Origin: an uncultured Collinsella sp.
Lineage (GTDB): Bacteria > Actinomycetota > Coriobacteriia > Coriobacteriales > Coriobacteriaceae
Length of the DNA: 32,102 nucleotides
Direction of reading: 5' to 3'
Assembly: GCA_900543945.1 (NCBI GenBank)
Contig: UQTN01000004.1
Location: 1-32,102 of the forward strand
The position numbers were made by a program, and so were the translations under genes. Each line of letters starts with the position of its first letter. The stretch's first letter is position 1. Positions 14,945-23,832 of this stretch are shown here, one piece after another. Below the pieces are notes generated by a model, which saw only the letters and a program-made list of their open reading frames with translations, ran no database searches and had not been told where the DNA came from.

Positions 14945-15260
14945 CACATAACCTCCTTTTTGTCTACGTAATTCCTACACGACAGTTATGGAGTATAGCT
15001 GCAAATACAGCAGAATTGTTTGAAAAACTGCAAAAGGTAGCATTATTTGTTTAAACGTCTTAATTTGTTACAAGTTGATTACATTCCGGCATCATTGGCT
15101 GATCTGCCGCTGATAACTGATACCCAACCAATACTTACACGACGGATATGCGCATGCTGTCATTATTACCGCTTTTAAACAGATGCAAACGTGCTGAGAC
15201 TGAGGCTATTTCGTTTAAACAGCTATGCCTTGACTAATGGCGAGCGATATGCTCTAACAA
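14945..15260 (-). promoter_or_regulatory. man operon control region with GTTTAAAC sites
   Basis: This AT-rich non-coding stretch contains TATACT (minus, 14997-14992) about 48 bases before manX, with no good -35 at the right spacing, which hints at activator dependence. The palindrome GTTTAAAC occurs at 15049-15056 and 15213-15220, with a near copy TTTTAAAC at 15173-15180. TACACGACRG also occurs twice (14976-14985 and 15137-15146). The regulator is unknown. No -12/-24 promoter was recognised. Confidence 0.45.
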
Positions 15261-15267
15261 AGTAGTT

Positions 15268-15340
15268 ATTGGGGACGTTCTTAAATGGCTAGTCATTGGG
15301 GACGTTCTTTTTCGACTAGTCGTTTAAGAACGTCCCCAAC
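15268..15340. repeat. Three copies of a 15-bp repeat, two forming a 14-bp hairpin
   Basis: ATTGGGGACGTTCTT occurs at 15268-15282 and 15295-15309, with its complement at 15326-15340 (last base differs). Copies two and three form a 14-bp stem, and the loop holds a 10-bp palindrome (CGACTAGTCG). It lies just after hypA. A similar TTGGGGACAGACTTAAA core appears in the palindrome after hspR. Confidence 0.75.
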
Positions 15341-15347
15341 GACTAAG

Positions 15348-15776
15348 TTAGGCGATGTGGAGGGGGTTGGCGGCGTCGACGGCATCGGGGGCATCGGATA
15401 GGCCGTCGGGGGCAGCGTCTGCCGGGTCCTCGTCGGGGGTCTCGATCTGCTTGATCATGACCTCCTGGCCCTGCAGCAGGTATGTCTCGCCGCTGCCGCA
15501 ATAAGGGCAGGTCTTGCCGTGCTCGACCGTCGCGTAGTCGCGGCCGCACGCACCGCAATGTGTCACGGCTTCAACGGGCTCCACGATAAGCTCCGAGCCC
15601 TCGGTGATAGGCTTTTTATCTGCTGCCCAGCGCCAAGCGTCGAGCAGCAAGTCGGGAACGACGCCCGAGACCTCGCCCAACAGCAACGTCACGCTCGAAA
15701 CGCGACGCACGCCATGAGCGCGCGCCACGTTCTCGACATCACGAATGATGTGATAAACAATCCCGAGCTCGTGCAC
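15348..15776 (-). CDS. hypA: Hydrogenase/urease nickel incorporation protein HypA
   Basis: This 142-residue metallochaperone delivers nickel to [NiFe]-hydrogenase precursors together with HypB. The N-terminus is the canonical MHELGI, with the nickel ligand His2. The zinc-binding pairs are Cys74/Cys77 (CGAC) and Cys90/Cys93 (CPYC). The C-terminal tail, about residues 113-142, is acidic and Ala/Asp-rich and longer than the usual ~115-residue HypA. The start is GTG at 15776, with AAGGA eight bases before it. No hydrogenase or other hyp gene is nearby, so it must serve enzymes encoded elsewhere. It lies downstream of the iron-sulfur flavoprotein on the same strand, with 195 bases and two hairpins between. 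Confidence 0.95.
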   Translation of the reverse strand: MHELGIVYHIIRDVENVARAHGVRRVSSVTLLLGEVSGVVPDLLLDAWRWAADKKPITEGSELIVEPVEAVTHCGACGRDYATVEHGKTCPYCGSGETYLLQGQEVMIKQIETPDEDPADAAPDGLSDAPDAVDAANPLHIA

Positions 15777-15788
15777 TTTTAATTCCTT

Positions 15789-15886
15789 CCGCCGTTCTAC
15801 CGAACGGCGGTCGACTTGACGCTGCGCGAGCCCCAGACGGACGATCTGCCTTTCAATCGTCGGGCATGGGCAAAAGCCCTATGCCC
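15789..15886. repeat. Two hairpins in the leader of hypA
   Basis: Arms 15789-15797 and 15802-15810 form a perfect 9-bp stem that abuts the hypA ribosome site. Arms 15862-15871 and 15876-15886 pair over 10 bp with one bulge (GGGCAT/ATGCCC ends). Neither is followed by a T-run on the minus strand. They may mark mRNA processing or translation control between the flavoprotein gene and hypA. Confidence 0.5.
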
Positions 15887-15970
15887 TCCTCTTTCAAGGC
15901 ACCTCGCCACGCCTGGGACTCGCTCGCTGTCCAACCGTTCTCTGCGCCGTTCTCTTGTTTGTTGCGTTTT

Positions 15971-18748
15971 TTATTTCTTCCCAAATTTGATTTTGATCGC
16001 GCGCTTCAAAGCGTACTTGCCGAGGCTGGGGAGCTTTTGCTCGTATTTGACCATCGTGGAGCACTCGGGGCGGTCGCGATCAAGATGGATGGCGTCGAAT
16101 GCGCACTTGGTGGTGCACAGGCCGCAGCCAATGCACTTGTTGGGGTCGACGATCGAGGCGCCGCAGCCCAGGCAGCGGGCGGTCTCTGCGCGCACCTGCT
16201 CCTCGGTAAAGGTCTCGACGTACTCGCTAAACGGCGCAGCCTTCTCGCGTTCGCGGTCCACATGCGCAACCTCGCGGCTCGCGTTGTCGTAGCTCTCGAG
16301 CACAACGTCGTTGCGGTCGAGCGCGGTGTAGCGGCGCTGGTTGCGGCCGATGGTGAGCGTGGAGCCCGGCTGCACAAAGCGATGGATGGACACGGCGGCC
16401 TCGTGACCGGCGGCGATGGCATCGATGGCAAAGCTCGGACCGGTATAGACGTCGCCGCCCACAAAGATGTCGGGTTCGGCGGTCTGGTAGGTCTGGGGAT
16501 CGGCAAGGGCGCCCTGACCACGGCCAAGCTCCACCTTGGAGCCAGCCAGCAGGTCGCCCCACACGATGGACTGGCCGATGGACATGACCACGCGGTCGGC
16601 ATCGACGCGGCGCAGGTCGTTCTCGTCGTACTCGGGCGCAAAACGGCCCTCGTCATCGTAGACGCGCGTGCAGCGCTTAAAGGTGATGCCGCACACACGG
16701 CCGGCCTCGTCCAGATGGACCTCCTTGGGGCCCCAACCGCAACTGATGTGCGCGCCGTCCTCGATGGCCTCGCTACGCTCTTCCTCGCTGGCGGGCATCT
16801 GCGCCTCGCTCTCCAGGCAGAACATCTCAACGTGCTCGGAACCCAGACGGCAGGCGTTGCGGGCAACGTCGATGGCCACGTTGCCGCCGCCCACCACGAT
16901 GGTGCGGCCGGGCAGCGCATCGATCTTGTCACTGTTGACCTCGCGCAAAAAGTCGACGGCCACGGTCACGTCCTCGGCGTCCTCGCCCGGAATGCCGGCA
17001 AGGCGGCCGCCCTGGCAGCCAATGGCAACGTAGAAGGCCTTAAAGCCCTGCGCGCGCAGCTCGTCGAGCGTCACGTCGCGGCCGACTTCCACGCCATAGC
17101 GAAACTCGGCACCCATCAGGCGAATGACCTCGACCTCCGCCTCGATAACATCCTTCTGCAGCTTAAAGCTGGGAATGCCATAGGTGAGCATGCCACCCGG
17201 GCGCTCGTTTTTCTCGAACACGACGGGCTTATAGCCCTTCTCGGCCAGATAAAAAGCGCAGGACAGACCAGCCGGACCGGCACCGATGATGGCAATCTTC
17301 TGATCGAAGCCGCCAGCACGCGTCGGGGTCACCACGGGCGGGACATAGCGGGTCGCTGCGTCCAGATCGCGCTGGGCGATAAACTTCTTGACTTCGTCGA
17401 TAGCCACGGCGGCGTCCACACGACCGCGGGTGCAGGCATCCTCACAGCGGCGATTGCACACACGGCCGCAGATAGCGGGCAGCGGGTTCTCGCGCTTAAT
17501 GAGTGCTAGGGCCTCGTCATAGCGACCCTGCGCCGCGAGCTTCAGATAGCCCTGAACGGCAACGTGCGCGGGGCAGGCCGTCTTGCAGGGAGCGGTGCCG
17601 GACTCATGCGTCTCGATACGGTTGTCGTTGCGGTAGTTGGGCGACCACTTGGTGTGGTCCCACTTGGTGGCATCGGGCAGCTCCTGGCGCGGATACTCGG
17701 GCACCTGTCCGCCAGCCTTTTTGCTACAGAGCTTCTGGCCCAGTTTGGCGGCGCCGGCCGGACACACCTCAACGCAGCGACCGCAGGCCACGCACTTGTC
17801 CTTCTCGACCTTGGCGACGTAGGCCGAGCGCGACAGGTTGGGCGTGTTGAACAGCTGCGAAGTGCGCAGGGCGTAGCACACGTTGACGTTGCAGTTGCAG
17901 ATGGCGAAGATTTTGTTCTCACCGTCGATGTTGGTGATCTGGTGCACAAAGCCGTTGTCCTCGGCCTGGCGCAGGATGTCGTAGACCTCCTCGCGCGTCA
18001 CATAATGGCCGCGGTCGGTCTCGACCACGTAGTCGGCCATATCGCCCACGGCGATGCACCAATCGGCCGGGTCGTCGGCGCAGCCCTCTCCCATCACGCG
18101 ACGGCTCGCGCGGCAGCTGCAGGTGCTGGCGGCATACTTACCTTCGTATTTGTCGAGCCAATGCTCGATATGCTCGATCGGCACCGAGGTGCTCGCGGCA
18201 TCGATGGCCTTCTCGACCGGAATGACATGCATGCCGATGCCGGCACCGCCGGGCGGCACCATCGGCGTGGCCTTGGACAGCGGTCCCTTGGACGCCTGCT
18301 CAAAGAACTTGGCATAGACCGGATGCTCCTCGAGCTGGCTCACGCGCATGTTGAGGAACTCGGCGGAACCCGGCACCAGCATGGGCAGCACCCACTGCTT
18401 GGCGCGCTCGGGGTTTTCCCAGTTGTACTCGAGCAGACCCGTGTAGCTCATGTCGTCGAGCATTTTTTCGATATCGGCCTCGGGCATGCCGGTGAGCTTG
18501 ACCATCTCGGGCAACGTGTAGGGACGGCGCATCTTCATCTTGCAGAGTACCTCGGCCTGCTCGTCAGTTGCGGCCTCGGCAAACGACCAGTACTCGTAGC
18601 CCAGCAGCTCGTCGCGGTGCAGCAGGCGGTTGGTGCAGTGCTCACACAGTTTGACGATGGCCTCGCGCGGATGCTCCGGTATCGGCGGCACGAACTCCGC
18701 GCCGATATCGGGCTCGGTATAGCTAATCCCCGGTCCGTTGAGAATCAT
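15971..18748 (-). CDS. Multidomain iron-sulfur FAD/NAD(P) oxidoreductase
   Basis: This is a 925-residue cytoplasmic flavoprotein. The N-terminal part (1-295) has Cys pairs at C35/C38, CSC at 210-212 and CNCNVNVC around 284-291. A ferredoxin-like CVACGRCVEVCP follows at 319-330. Residues 388-440 match the iron-sulfur helical domain of glutamate synthase small subunit and dihydropyrimidine dehydrogenase (CKTACPAHV, ICGRVCNRRCEDAC). The FAD site is GAGPAGL (489-495), the NAD(P) site VVGGGNVAIDVA (618-629), and a C-terminal ferredoxin has CIGCGLCTTKC (about 872-882). It probably passes electrons between NAD(P)H and a ferredoxin or partner enzyme; the substrate is unknown. ATG 18748 has AAGGGA upstream. 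It is divergent from a TetR gene with paired operators between them. Confidence 0.85.
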   Translation of the reverse strand: MILNGPGISYTEPDIGAEFVPPIPEHPREAIVKLCEHCTNRLLHRDELLGYEYWSFAEAATDEQAEVLCKMKMRRPYTLPEMVKLTGMPEADIEKMLDDMSYTGLLEYNWENPERAKQWVLPMLVPGSAEFLNMRVSQLEEHPVYAKFFEQASKGPLSKATPMVPPGGAGIGMHVIPVEKAIDAASTSVPIEHIEHWLDKYEGKYAASTCSCRASRRVMGEGCADDPADWCIAVGDMADYVVETDRGHYVTREEVYDILRQAEDNGFVHQITNIDGENKIFAICNCNVNVCYALRTSQLFNTPNLSRSAYVAKVEKDKCVACGRCVEVCPAGAAKLGQKLCSKKAGGQVPEYPRQELPDATKWDHTKWSPNYRNDNRIETHESGTAPCKTACPAHVAVQGYLKLAAQGRYDEALALIKRENPLPAICGRVCNRRCEDACTRGRVDAAVAIDEVKKFIAQRDLDAATRYVPPVVTPTRAGGFDQKIAIIGAGPAGLSCAFYLAEKGYKPVVFEKNERPGGMLTYGIPSFKLQKDVIEAEVEVIRLMGAEFRYGVEVGRDVTLDELRAQGFKAFYVAIGCQGGRLAGIPGEDAEDVTVAVDFLREVNSDKIDALPGRTIVVGGGNVAIDVARNACRLGSEHVEMFCLESEAQMPASEEERSEAIEDGAHISCGWGPKEVHLDEAGRVCGITFKRCTRVYDDEGRFAPEYDENDLRRVDADRVVMSIGQSIVWGDLLAGSKVELGRGQGALADPQTYQTAEPDIFVGGDVYTGPSFAIDAIAAGHEAAVSIHRFVQPGSTLTIGRNQRRYTALDRNDVVLESYDNASREVAHVDREREKAAPFSEYVETFTEEQVRAETARCLGCGASIVDPNKCIGCGLCTTKCAFDAIHLDRDRPECSTMVKYEQKLPSLGKYALKRAIKIKFGKK

Positions 18749-18839
18749 AGTCGTCCCTTCTCTTGCCACAGCCCGGCGAGACCGCGGCGCCCCTCTTTGT
18801 ACGGGTTCGACATGCCCCCATGCCGTTCACCCGCTATTG

Positions 18840-18877
18840 TTGACATTGTGTCAAAAACAGTATTGACGAACCGTCAA
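18840..18877. promoter_or_regulatory. Two 15-bp palindromic operators, probably for the TetR protein
   Basis: TTGACATTGTGTCAA (18840-18854) and TTGACGAACCGTCAA (18863-18877) are both perfect dyads of form TTGACR-N3-YGTCAA, with centres 23 bp apart. They lie between the divergent flavoprotein and TetR genes, the usual place for TetR-family control of both. Both begin with a -35-like TTGAC, so bound protein would block promoter access. Confidence 0.8.
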
Positions 18878-18935
18878 CAATATTCAAGACTGTTAGGCGA
18901 ACGGTCAGGCAAAAGAGGATGAAAGGCGGCAAAAC

Positions 18936-19598
18936 ATGGGCAACAACGCAGCAGATATCTCTGTGGTCGATGCCGTCCCCGCATCCGATAGCGCGGCAAA
19001 ACGCCTGACGGGCGACGAGCGCCGTCGCGAGATCCTCGCCGCTGTGCGCGCCGTGAGCGCCGAGCTTGGTGTGTCCCATCTTTCGGTATCGGCCGTGACC
19101 AAGCGGGCTGGCTGCACGCGTTCGCTGTTCTACCACTACTTTGCCGATATGGATGCCGCCGTCACCGCCGTTATGGACGAGGCAATCGACGGCTTTATCG
19201 CCGAGCTCGAGCAGTGGAACGCCAGCCGCACGGTTGGCGACATCGAAGGCGCACTCGACACCGTTGCTCCGCTCTTTAAGCGCCTGGTCGTGAGCGGCCA
19301 CGAGTTGCCGAGCACGCTCACCTCGAGCAGCGGCGCGCTCTACGGCGGCTTTTTGCACAACGTGGTCCAGCGCGTGGCGCAGTATATCTGCGATACCACC
19401 GTGGTGGATTTTGTCGCCCATCACGAGCTACGCATCGACCATGTCTACGAGACGTTCTACACCCTCATCATGGGGCTGCTGATGTATATCCGCACGCACC
19501 CCGATGTGCCCGACGAGACAGTCAAGGAAATCATCGCCTCGACGCTCCATATCGAGGGCTATACCGCCAAGTATCAGGAGCGCAAGCCCCAGAACTGA
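18936..19598 (+). CDS. TetR-family transcriptional regulator
   Basis: This 220-residue regulator has its N-terminal helix-turn-helix at about residues 28-72 (RREILAAVRAVSAELGVSHL, SVSAVTKRAGCTRSLFYHYF), the classic TetR pattern ending in FYHYF. The rest is a helical ligand-binding domain with no recognisable ligand signature. A weak AAAGG lies nine bases before the ATG. Two perfect dyads upstream (18840-18877) are its likely operators, giving autoregulation and control of the divergent iron-sulfur flavoprotein. The membrane protein gene 63 bases downstream may share the transcript and be part of the same response. Confidence 0.9.
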   Translation: MGNNAADISVVDAVPASDSAAKRLTGDERRREILAAVRAVSAELGVSHLSVSAVTKRAGCTRSLFYHYFADMDAAVTAVMDEAIDGFIAELEQWNASRTVGDIEGALDTVAPLFKRLVVSGHELPSTLTSSSGALYGGFLHNVVQRVAQYICDTTVVDFVAHHELRIDHVYETFYTLIMGLLMYIRTHPDVPDETVKEIIASTLHIEGYTAKYQERKPQN

Positions 19599-19661
19599 CG
19601 ACATTTGGCCAAACTGCCCGCGATCAGAAGAGGGGCCGCGGGCTTGTGAAAGGAGAGCAGC

Positions 19662-20669
19662 ATGCTGTTCGATGTTTGGGGTAGCAATACCCTTATCCAC
19701 TGGGCCGGCTGGGCCATGGTCTTTATTGGCCTGATCGTGCTCAACGAGGTCGGCCGCCGCACCAAGCTGGGCGCGGCCATCATCTTTGGCGTGGCTCCGC
19801 TGGCCATGACCATCTACTGCGTCGCTATCGCCATCGGCGTCTCACAGGGTGCCGAGTGGGCGCTCACCAACCCCACCCATGTGTACCAGAACAGCTGGTT
19901 CCACTACGCCAAGGTATACGCGGCGCTGGCCGGTTGCTGGGGCTTCATTGCCATTAAGTACCAGTGGGGCAAGATCGGCAAGGCGCATTGGTTCCGCGCG
20001 TGGCCGTTTGTGATCGTCGCCATCAACATCATGATCGCCGTCGTGTCCGACTTTGAGAGCGCCTATCACTTCTTTGTCCTGGGCGAGTCCACCTGGGTCA
20101 CCTCCGAGGGCGCCACGCAGCTCGCCGGCTGGAACAACGTGTTCAACGGCATCGCCGGTATCATCAACATCTTCTGCATGACCGGTTGGTGGAGTGTCTA
20201 CGCCTCTGAGGACAAGACCGACATGCTGTGGCCCGACATGACCTGGGTCTACATCATCGCCTACGATATCTGGAACTTCTGCTACACCTACAACTGCTTG
20301 CCCACCCACTCCTGGTTCTGCGGCTTTGCACTGCTGCTGGCGCCCACCGTCGCCGCCTTTATCTGGAACAAGGGCGGCTGGATCCAGAACCGTGCCTTTA
20401 CGCTGGCTATTTGGTGCATGTTTGCCCAGGTATTCCCGTACTTCCAGGAGGAGTCCATCTTTGTGACCCACTCCACGCTCGACCCCGGCGCCGCTACCGC
20501 GGTCTCGATCGCCGCGCTGGTCGCCAACGTCGCCGCGATCATCTACATCGTCTACCGTGCCAAGAAGCTCGGCCGCAATCCCTACAAGCAGGACGTCTTT
20601 GAGGGCACCAGCGATTGGGAGAAGGCTACCGCTCGCCGCGCCAAGGTTGATTACGCGCACGCCGAGTAA
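19662..20669 (+). CDS. Polytopic membrane protein, probably DUF5692 family
   Basis: This 335-residue protein has about nine or ten hydrophobic segments (for example WAMVFIGLIVLNEVG, AAIIFGVAPLAMTIYCVAIA, AALVANVAAIIYIVYRA) and many Trp and aromatic residues (WVYIIAYDIWNFCYTYNC). It resembles Coriobacteria proteins grouped as DUF5692; that assignment is from memory of the family and not certain. The function is unknown; the fold size would suit a transporter or membrane enzyme. AGGAG lies six bases before ATG 19662. A 7-bp GC hairpin (19616-19622 with 19637-19643) separates it from tetR without a T-run, so cotranscription is likely. A strong terminator follows at 20738. Confidence 0.7.
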   Translation: MLFDVWGSNTLIHWAGWAMVFIGLIVLNEVGRRTKLGAAIIFGVAPLAMTIYCVAIAIGVSQGAEWALTNPTHVYQNSWFHYAKVYAALAGCWGFIAIKYQWGKIGKAHWFRAWPFVIVAINIMIAVVSDFESAYHFFVLGESTWVTSEGATQLAGWNNVFNGIAGIINIFCMTGWWSVYASEDKTDMLWPDMTWVYIIAYDIWNFCYTYNCLPTHSWFCGFALLLAPTVAAFIWNKGGWIQNRAFTLAIWCMFAQVFPYFQEESIFVTHSTLDPGAATAVSIAALVANVAAIIYIVYRAKKLGRNPYKQDVFEGTSDWEKATARRAKVDYAHAE

Positions 20670-20737
20670 CGCGCTCGCTGCCGTCCGCATTTGGATGTAG
20701 GCGCGTCTCTTTGGCTCCGTAATCTCGCGTTATGCGC

Positions 20738-20778
20738 AGCCCCCGGAAAGCAATTCGTTTGCTTTCCGGGGGCTTTTT
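20738..20778 (+). terminator. Strong intrinsic terminator
   Basis: Arms 20738-20751 and 20761-20774 form a perfect 14-bp stem, followed by TTTTT (20774-20778) on the plus strand. It ends the tetR/membrane-protein transcript. Confidence 0.95.
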
Positions 20779-20911
20779 GCTGTCGCGCGTGCATTCATGC
20801 ACATATTCACAATGTATCGCGCAGATAAAATCGAATTTCCGACTGCACGCCAGCTCTATGTGACCTTAATTTTGGGTACATTGTTGTCCCGATATTGAGC
20901 TTGGGGGATAT

Positions 20912-22399
20912 ATGGAAAATGAGACGAGGGGCCAAGAGGACGCGGCCCAAGATGCAGCGGCGTGCGCCGAGGCCTTGGAGAGCCTAGACCGGTTTTCGCT
21001 GGACGAAGTTGCGTTTGACGAGACAATCGTCGACATGCAGGACGCGGCGGGCGATGGCATACCGGATACGGGCGACGACGTCGAGGATGCTCGCGATGAA
21101 GCCGATGTCGAAAAAGGCGATGACGAGGGCAATGGCCAACCGGAACCCAACGCGGGAGATGAGACCTCCCTGCTTGGCGACTTGCCCGTCGACGAATCGC
21201 TCACCCGCGAGCTCCCCGGCTTGGGCTCTGCGCCAGTCGTCGACGAGACCATCGCCATGGGAGATATTCCCCTGCCGTCCGCTCCCTCGGCACACGAAGC
21301 CGAGGTTCGTCATCGTAAGATGTCGCCCAAGCGCCGCAATCTGATGGTCGCCGGTGTCGTGGCCGTCGCGCTCGTCGCCGGCGGCGCGGGCTATGCGGCT
21401 TGGAACGGATACCAGCAAGAGCAGGCCGCCGTAGTTGCCGCAAACGCCCATACCATGATGTCGGTGCAAATTGGCGTACATGCCGCGGGACTCGACTGCT
21501 CCACCGGCTCAAAGATCCCCGTGCAGGTGAGTGGCCAGGACTCCGACGGCTCTTCTGTGAGCGAAACGCTCTACGTTGACGAGCACGGCCGCGGCATCAA
21601 ACTGCTGCCCGGCGATTACACGCTCTCCATCGCTGCCTCCCCCATCGCGGCCGACGGCACCATCTATACCGTCCCGACCACCAAGACGCAGGTCACCGTT
21701 AAGAGCGATGGACAGGATTTAAGTGCCCAGGCTGCCTTTAAACTCAAGGTGCCTTCGGCCGACACGGTAACCAACGACCAGATCGACGCCGCCGCCAAGT
21801 ATGCCGAGGAAGGCGGCGCGAGCTCCGCCGCCACCGCCAAGGTGCTCCAGCAGGCGGCAACCGCGCGGCGCGACGCCGCCGTCAATGCCGTGAGCGCGCA
21901 AAAGGCACAGGCAGCCCGTGATGCCGACGCCCGTCACAAGGCAACCGACCTCTACCAGCTCGATATCCCCGTCGAATGGTACGGCAAGGTCGAGACTTGG
22001 CAAAATGGCAGCACGCTATGCATCTATCTTGCCGGCGACAGCGATACGCCGATTGTGACGCTCGTCGCGGTGCGCGAGGGCGAGAGCTTTACGCCCGATG
22101 AGGGCGATACGGTTTTGGGTGCGGCCAATCTAGGCAACGGTTATACCGTCTACGCCAGCGGCCCCGTCTATCCGTACGTGGTGCCCCAGACCATCAACGG
22201 GCGCACGCAGAACCCCGTGTCGACCTATCCCATGGACACAGCCATTGAGCTTGTCGAGCTTACGACCGGCAACCGCTACACCTACAGCCAGATCAAGAGC
22301 GTGCTGGTCGGCAAAGACGGCAAGGCCGACGCTGCCACCAAGCTCGAATGCGACTACATCGCCCAGATTCTGCTGCCGAGCATCAAGGCCCAGGACTAG
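20912..22399 (+). CDS. Single-pass membrane protein with acidic cytoplasmic N-terminus
   Basis: This 495-residue protein of unknown function has a strongly acidic, disordered-looking N-terminal region (1-130), then basic residues (RHRKMSPKRR) and one membrane helix at about 144-164. The remainder is outside the cell: a beta-rich domain (about 175-285, with SKIPVQVSGQDSDGSSVSET), a helical linker with the charged run ARRDAAVNAVSAQKAQAARD, and a second domain (about 315-495, YQLDIPVEWYGKVETWQNGS). The topology follows the positive-inside rule. GGGGGA lies upstream of the ATG. It stands alone and is convergent with the ATPase gene. It may be a cell-envelope protein; no enzyme motif is seen. Confidence 0.75.
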   Translation: MENETRGQEDAAQDAAACAEALESLDRFSLDEVAFDETIVDMQDAAGDGIPDTGDDVEDARDEADVEKGDDEGNGQPEPNAGDETSLLGDLPVDESLTRELPGLGSAPVVDETIAMGDIPLPSAPSAHEAEVRHRKMSPKRRNLMVAGVVAVALVAGGAGYAAWNGYQQEQAAVVAANAHTMMSVQIGVHAAGLDCSTGSKIPVQVSGQDSDGSSVSETLYVDEHGRGIKLLPGDYTLSIAASPIAADGTIYTVPTTKTQVTVKSDGQDLSAQAAFKLKVPSADTVTNDQIDAAAKYAEEGGASSAATAKVLQQAATARRDAAVNAVSAQKAQAARDADARHKATDLYQLDIPVEWYGKVETWQNGSTLCIYLAGDSDTPIVTLVAVREGESFTPDEGDTVLGAANLGNGYTVYASGPVYPYVVPQTINGRTQNPVSTYPMDTAIELVELTTGNRYTYSQIKSVLVGKDGKADAATKLECDYIAQILLPSIKAQD

Positions 22400-22434
22400 C
22401 CGGGCGCATCATGGTACTCCCCAACCGTGATGAA

Positions 22435-22456
22435 GGGGCCAGGAGGTCCTGGCCCC
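22435..22456. terminator. Hairpin between convergent genes
   Basis: Bases 22435-22443 pair with 22448-22456 (GGGGCCAGG/CCTGGCCCC, 4-base loop). There is no T-tract on either side, but its position between two convergent stops suggests a bidirectional terminator. Confidence 0.5.
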
Positions 22457-22472
22457 ACAGATCCGTAGATGA

Positions 22473-23825
22473 TTAGGCAAGGAGCCACTTCCATGCGGGC
22501 ACAGCGTGTACCACACCGTGTTCACATGTAATATCGGCCTGTTCATCCATAGTAACGATTACCGACTCGCCAAGATCAAACTGGGCCATCGAGGCATCGA
22601 GGGCTGCAATTTCGCGTTCGCGCGTTTTCTCGCTTGCCATATCCACACTCACCTGAGTCAGGCTATAAGCCTGCATGAGAAGTGCATCCCCAGCCACAAA
22701 GTCAACCTCATGGCTTTTATTCTTCTCCTTGACCAGTAGGCGGCAGACCGAACCGACCCGCACCGCAGGAGTCCTTCTTCTGAGCGCATTGAACACCGCA
22801 GTCTCGAGCCTCTGGCCCTGGTCCAATGCCGATGCGGGAGAGAATGCTCCAAACATCGCAGGATCGACAGCGTAGACTTTAGACGCAGACCGCGTATTAT
22901 TTGCAAGTGAACGCGTAAACTCCGGCACAGAAAACAGCAGGTAGGCGTCCTCGTAATACTCAAGTAAGTCGCTGAGCGAATTGCGACTGACGGGTATCTG
23001 CCTGCTCTTGAACTCGTTGTACACCTTGTTCACCGACAGCTCTCGTCCCGAAGATGCCATACACCGCGTCAGAAACAGTGAGGCCAAACGAGGGCTCTTG
23101 ACGTCGTAACGCTCCACAACGTCCATAGCGACCGTTCGCGACGCATATTCCTGTAGCAGCTGAATCGCGTCTGCGGGCGTCTGCTCAAGTGTCGCGATGA
23201 ATCCCCCTCGCTCGAGATATCCGACCAGATGGTGTCGGAGCAACGCTGCAGCGCTTGAGGAGAAGGGCGCGTTCGACTCAGGAACGCTCCCCGTCTTATA
23301 TCGGACGTATTCCGAAAAACTCAACGGAAAAAGCTCTCGCACAAGAGAACGGCCCCTGAACTCGCTCTTAAGTTCTGAGGACAGCATCTTAGAAGAAGAT
23401 CCCGTCACGTAAACGGTCGCCTTCTCCGTATCGACCACGCGTCGCAGAAACGCACCCCATTCGGGTATTTCCTGGATCTCGTCAAAGAAAAGGTAGGCGC
23501 CCTCGCCTCGAGCAGCAGGATATAGTGCATAGAATGTATCGAGCACGTCCGCTAGTAGCGATGGCTCATACGGACGCAAGCGCTCATCCTCAAAATTGAA
23601 ATATAGCATCCGGTCAAGCTCGACGCCTTGGCCCTGAAGCCGCCGCATCTCCTGATACAGGCGATACGTCTTTCCACAACGACGGGCGCCCACAATCACA
23701 TATACGATGTTGTCGCGCTTTGGCTCCTGCGGGTTGCCCAGATCAAGGTCGCGCTCAAAGACCTGCGGAATCCCCTGTTGCTCAAAGTCCTTTATTTTTT
23801 GAGCCACCAAGTCGTTGAATGCCAT
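22473..23825 (-). CDS. AAA ATPase with DUF4143 domain
   Basis: This 450-residue ATP-binding protein has Walker A GARRCGKT (46-53) and Walker B YLFFDEIQEI with Asp115/Glu116. Sensor-like VYVTGSSSKML and the RGRSLVRELFPLSFSEY motif are typical of the AAA_14/DUF4143 group. The second half includes a winged-helix-like segment (ELSVNKVYNEFKSRQIPVSRNSL) and a C-terminal nuclease-fold-like part (RLETAVFNALRRR, KNKSHEVDFV). Members are widespread in gut anaerobes, often in several copies, with no settled function. GGAGA lies about six bases before ATG 23825. The promoter sits in the loop of a 26-bp inverted repeat, suggesting tight self-control or control by an unlinked factor. Confidence 0.85.
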   Translation of the reverse strand: MAFNDLVAQKIKDFEQQGIPQVFERDLDLGNPQEPKRDNIVYVIVGARRCGKTYRLYQEMRRLQGQGVELDRMLYFNFEDERLRPYEPSLLADVLDTFYALYPAARGEGAYLFFDEIQEIPEWGAFLRRVVDTEKATVYVTGSSSKMLSSELKSEFRGRSLVRELFPLSFSEYVRYKTGSVPESNAPFSSSAAALLRHHLVGYLERGGFIATLEQTPADAIQLLQEYASRTVAMDVVERYDVKSPRLASLFLTRCMASSGRELSVNKVYNEFKSRQIPVSRNSLSDLLEYYEDAYLLFSVPEFTRSLANNTRSASKVYAVDPAMFGAFSPASALDQGQRLETAVFNALRRRTPAVRVGSVCRLLVKEKNKSHEVDFVAGDALLMQAYSLTQVSVDMASEKTREREIAALDASMAQFDLGESVIVTMDEQADITCEHGVVHAVPAWKWLLA

Positions 23826-23832
23826 AATTCTC

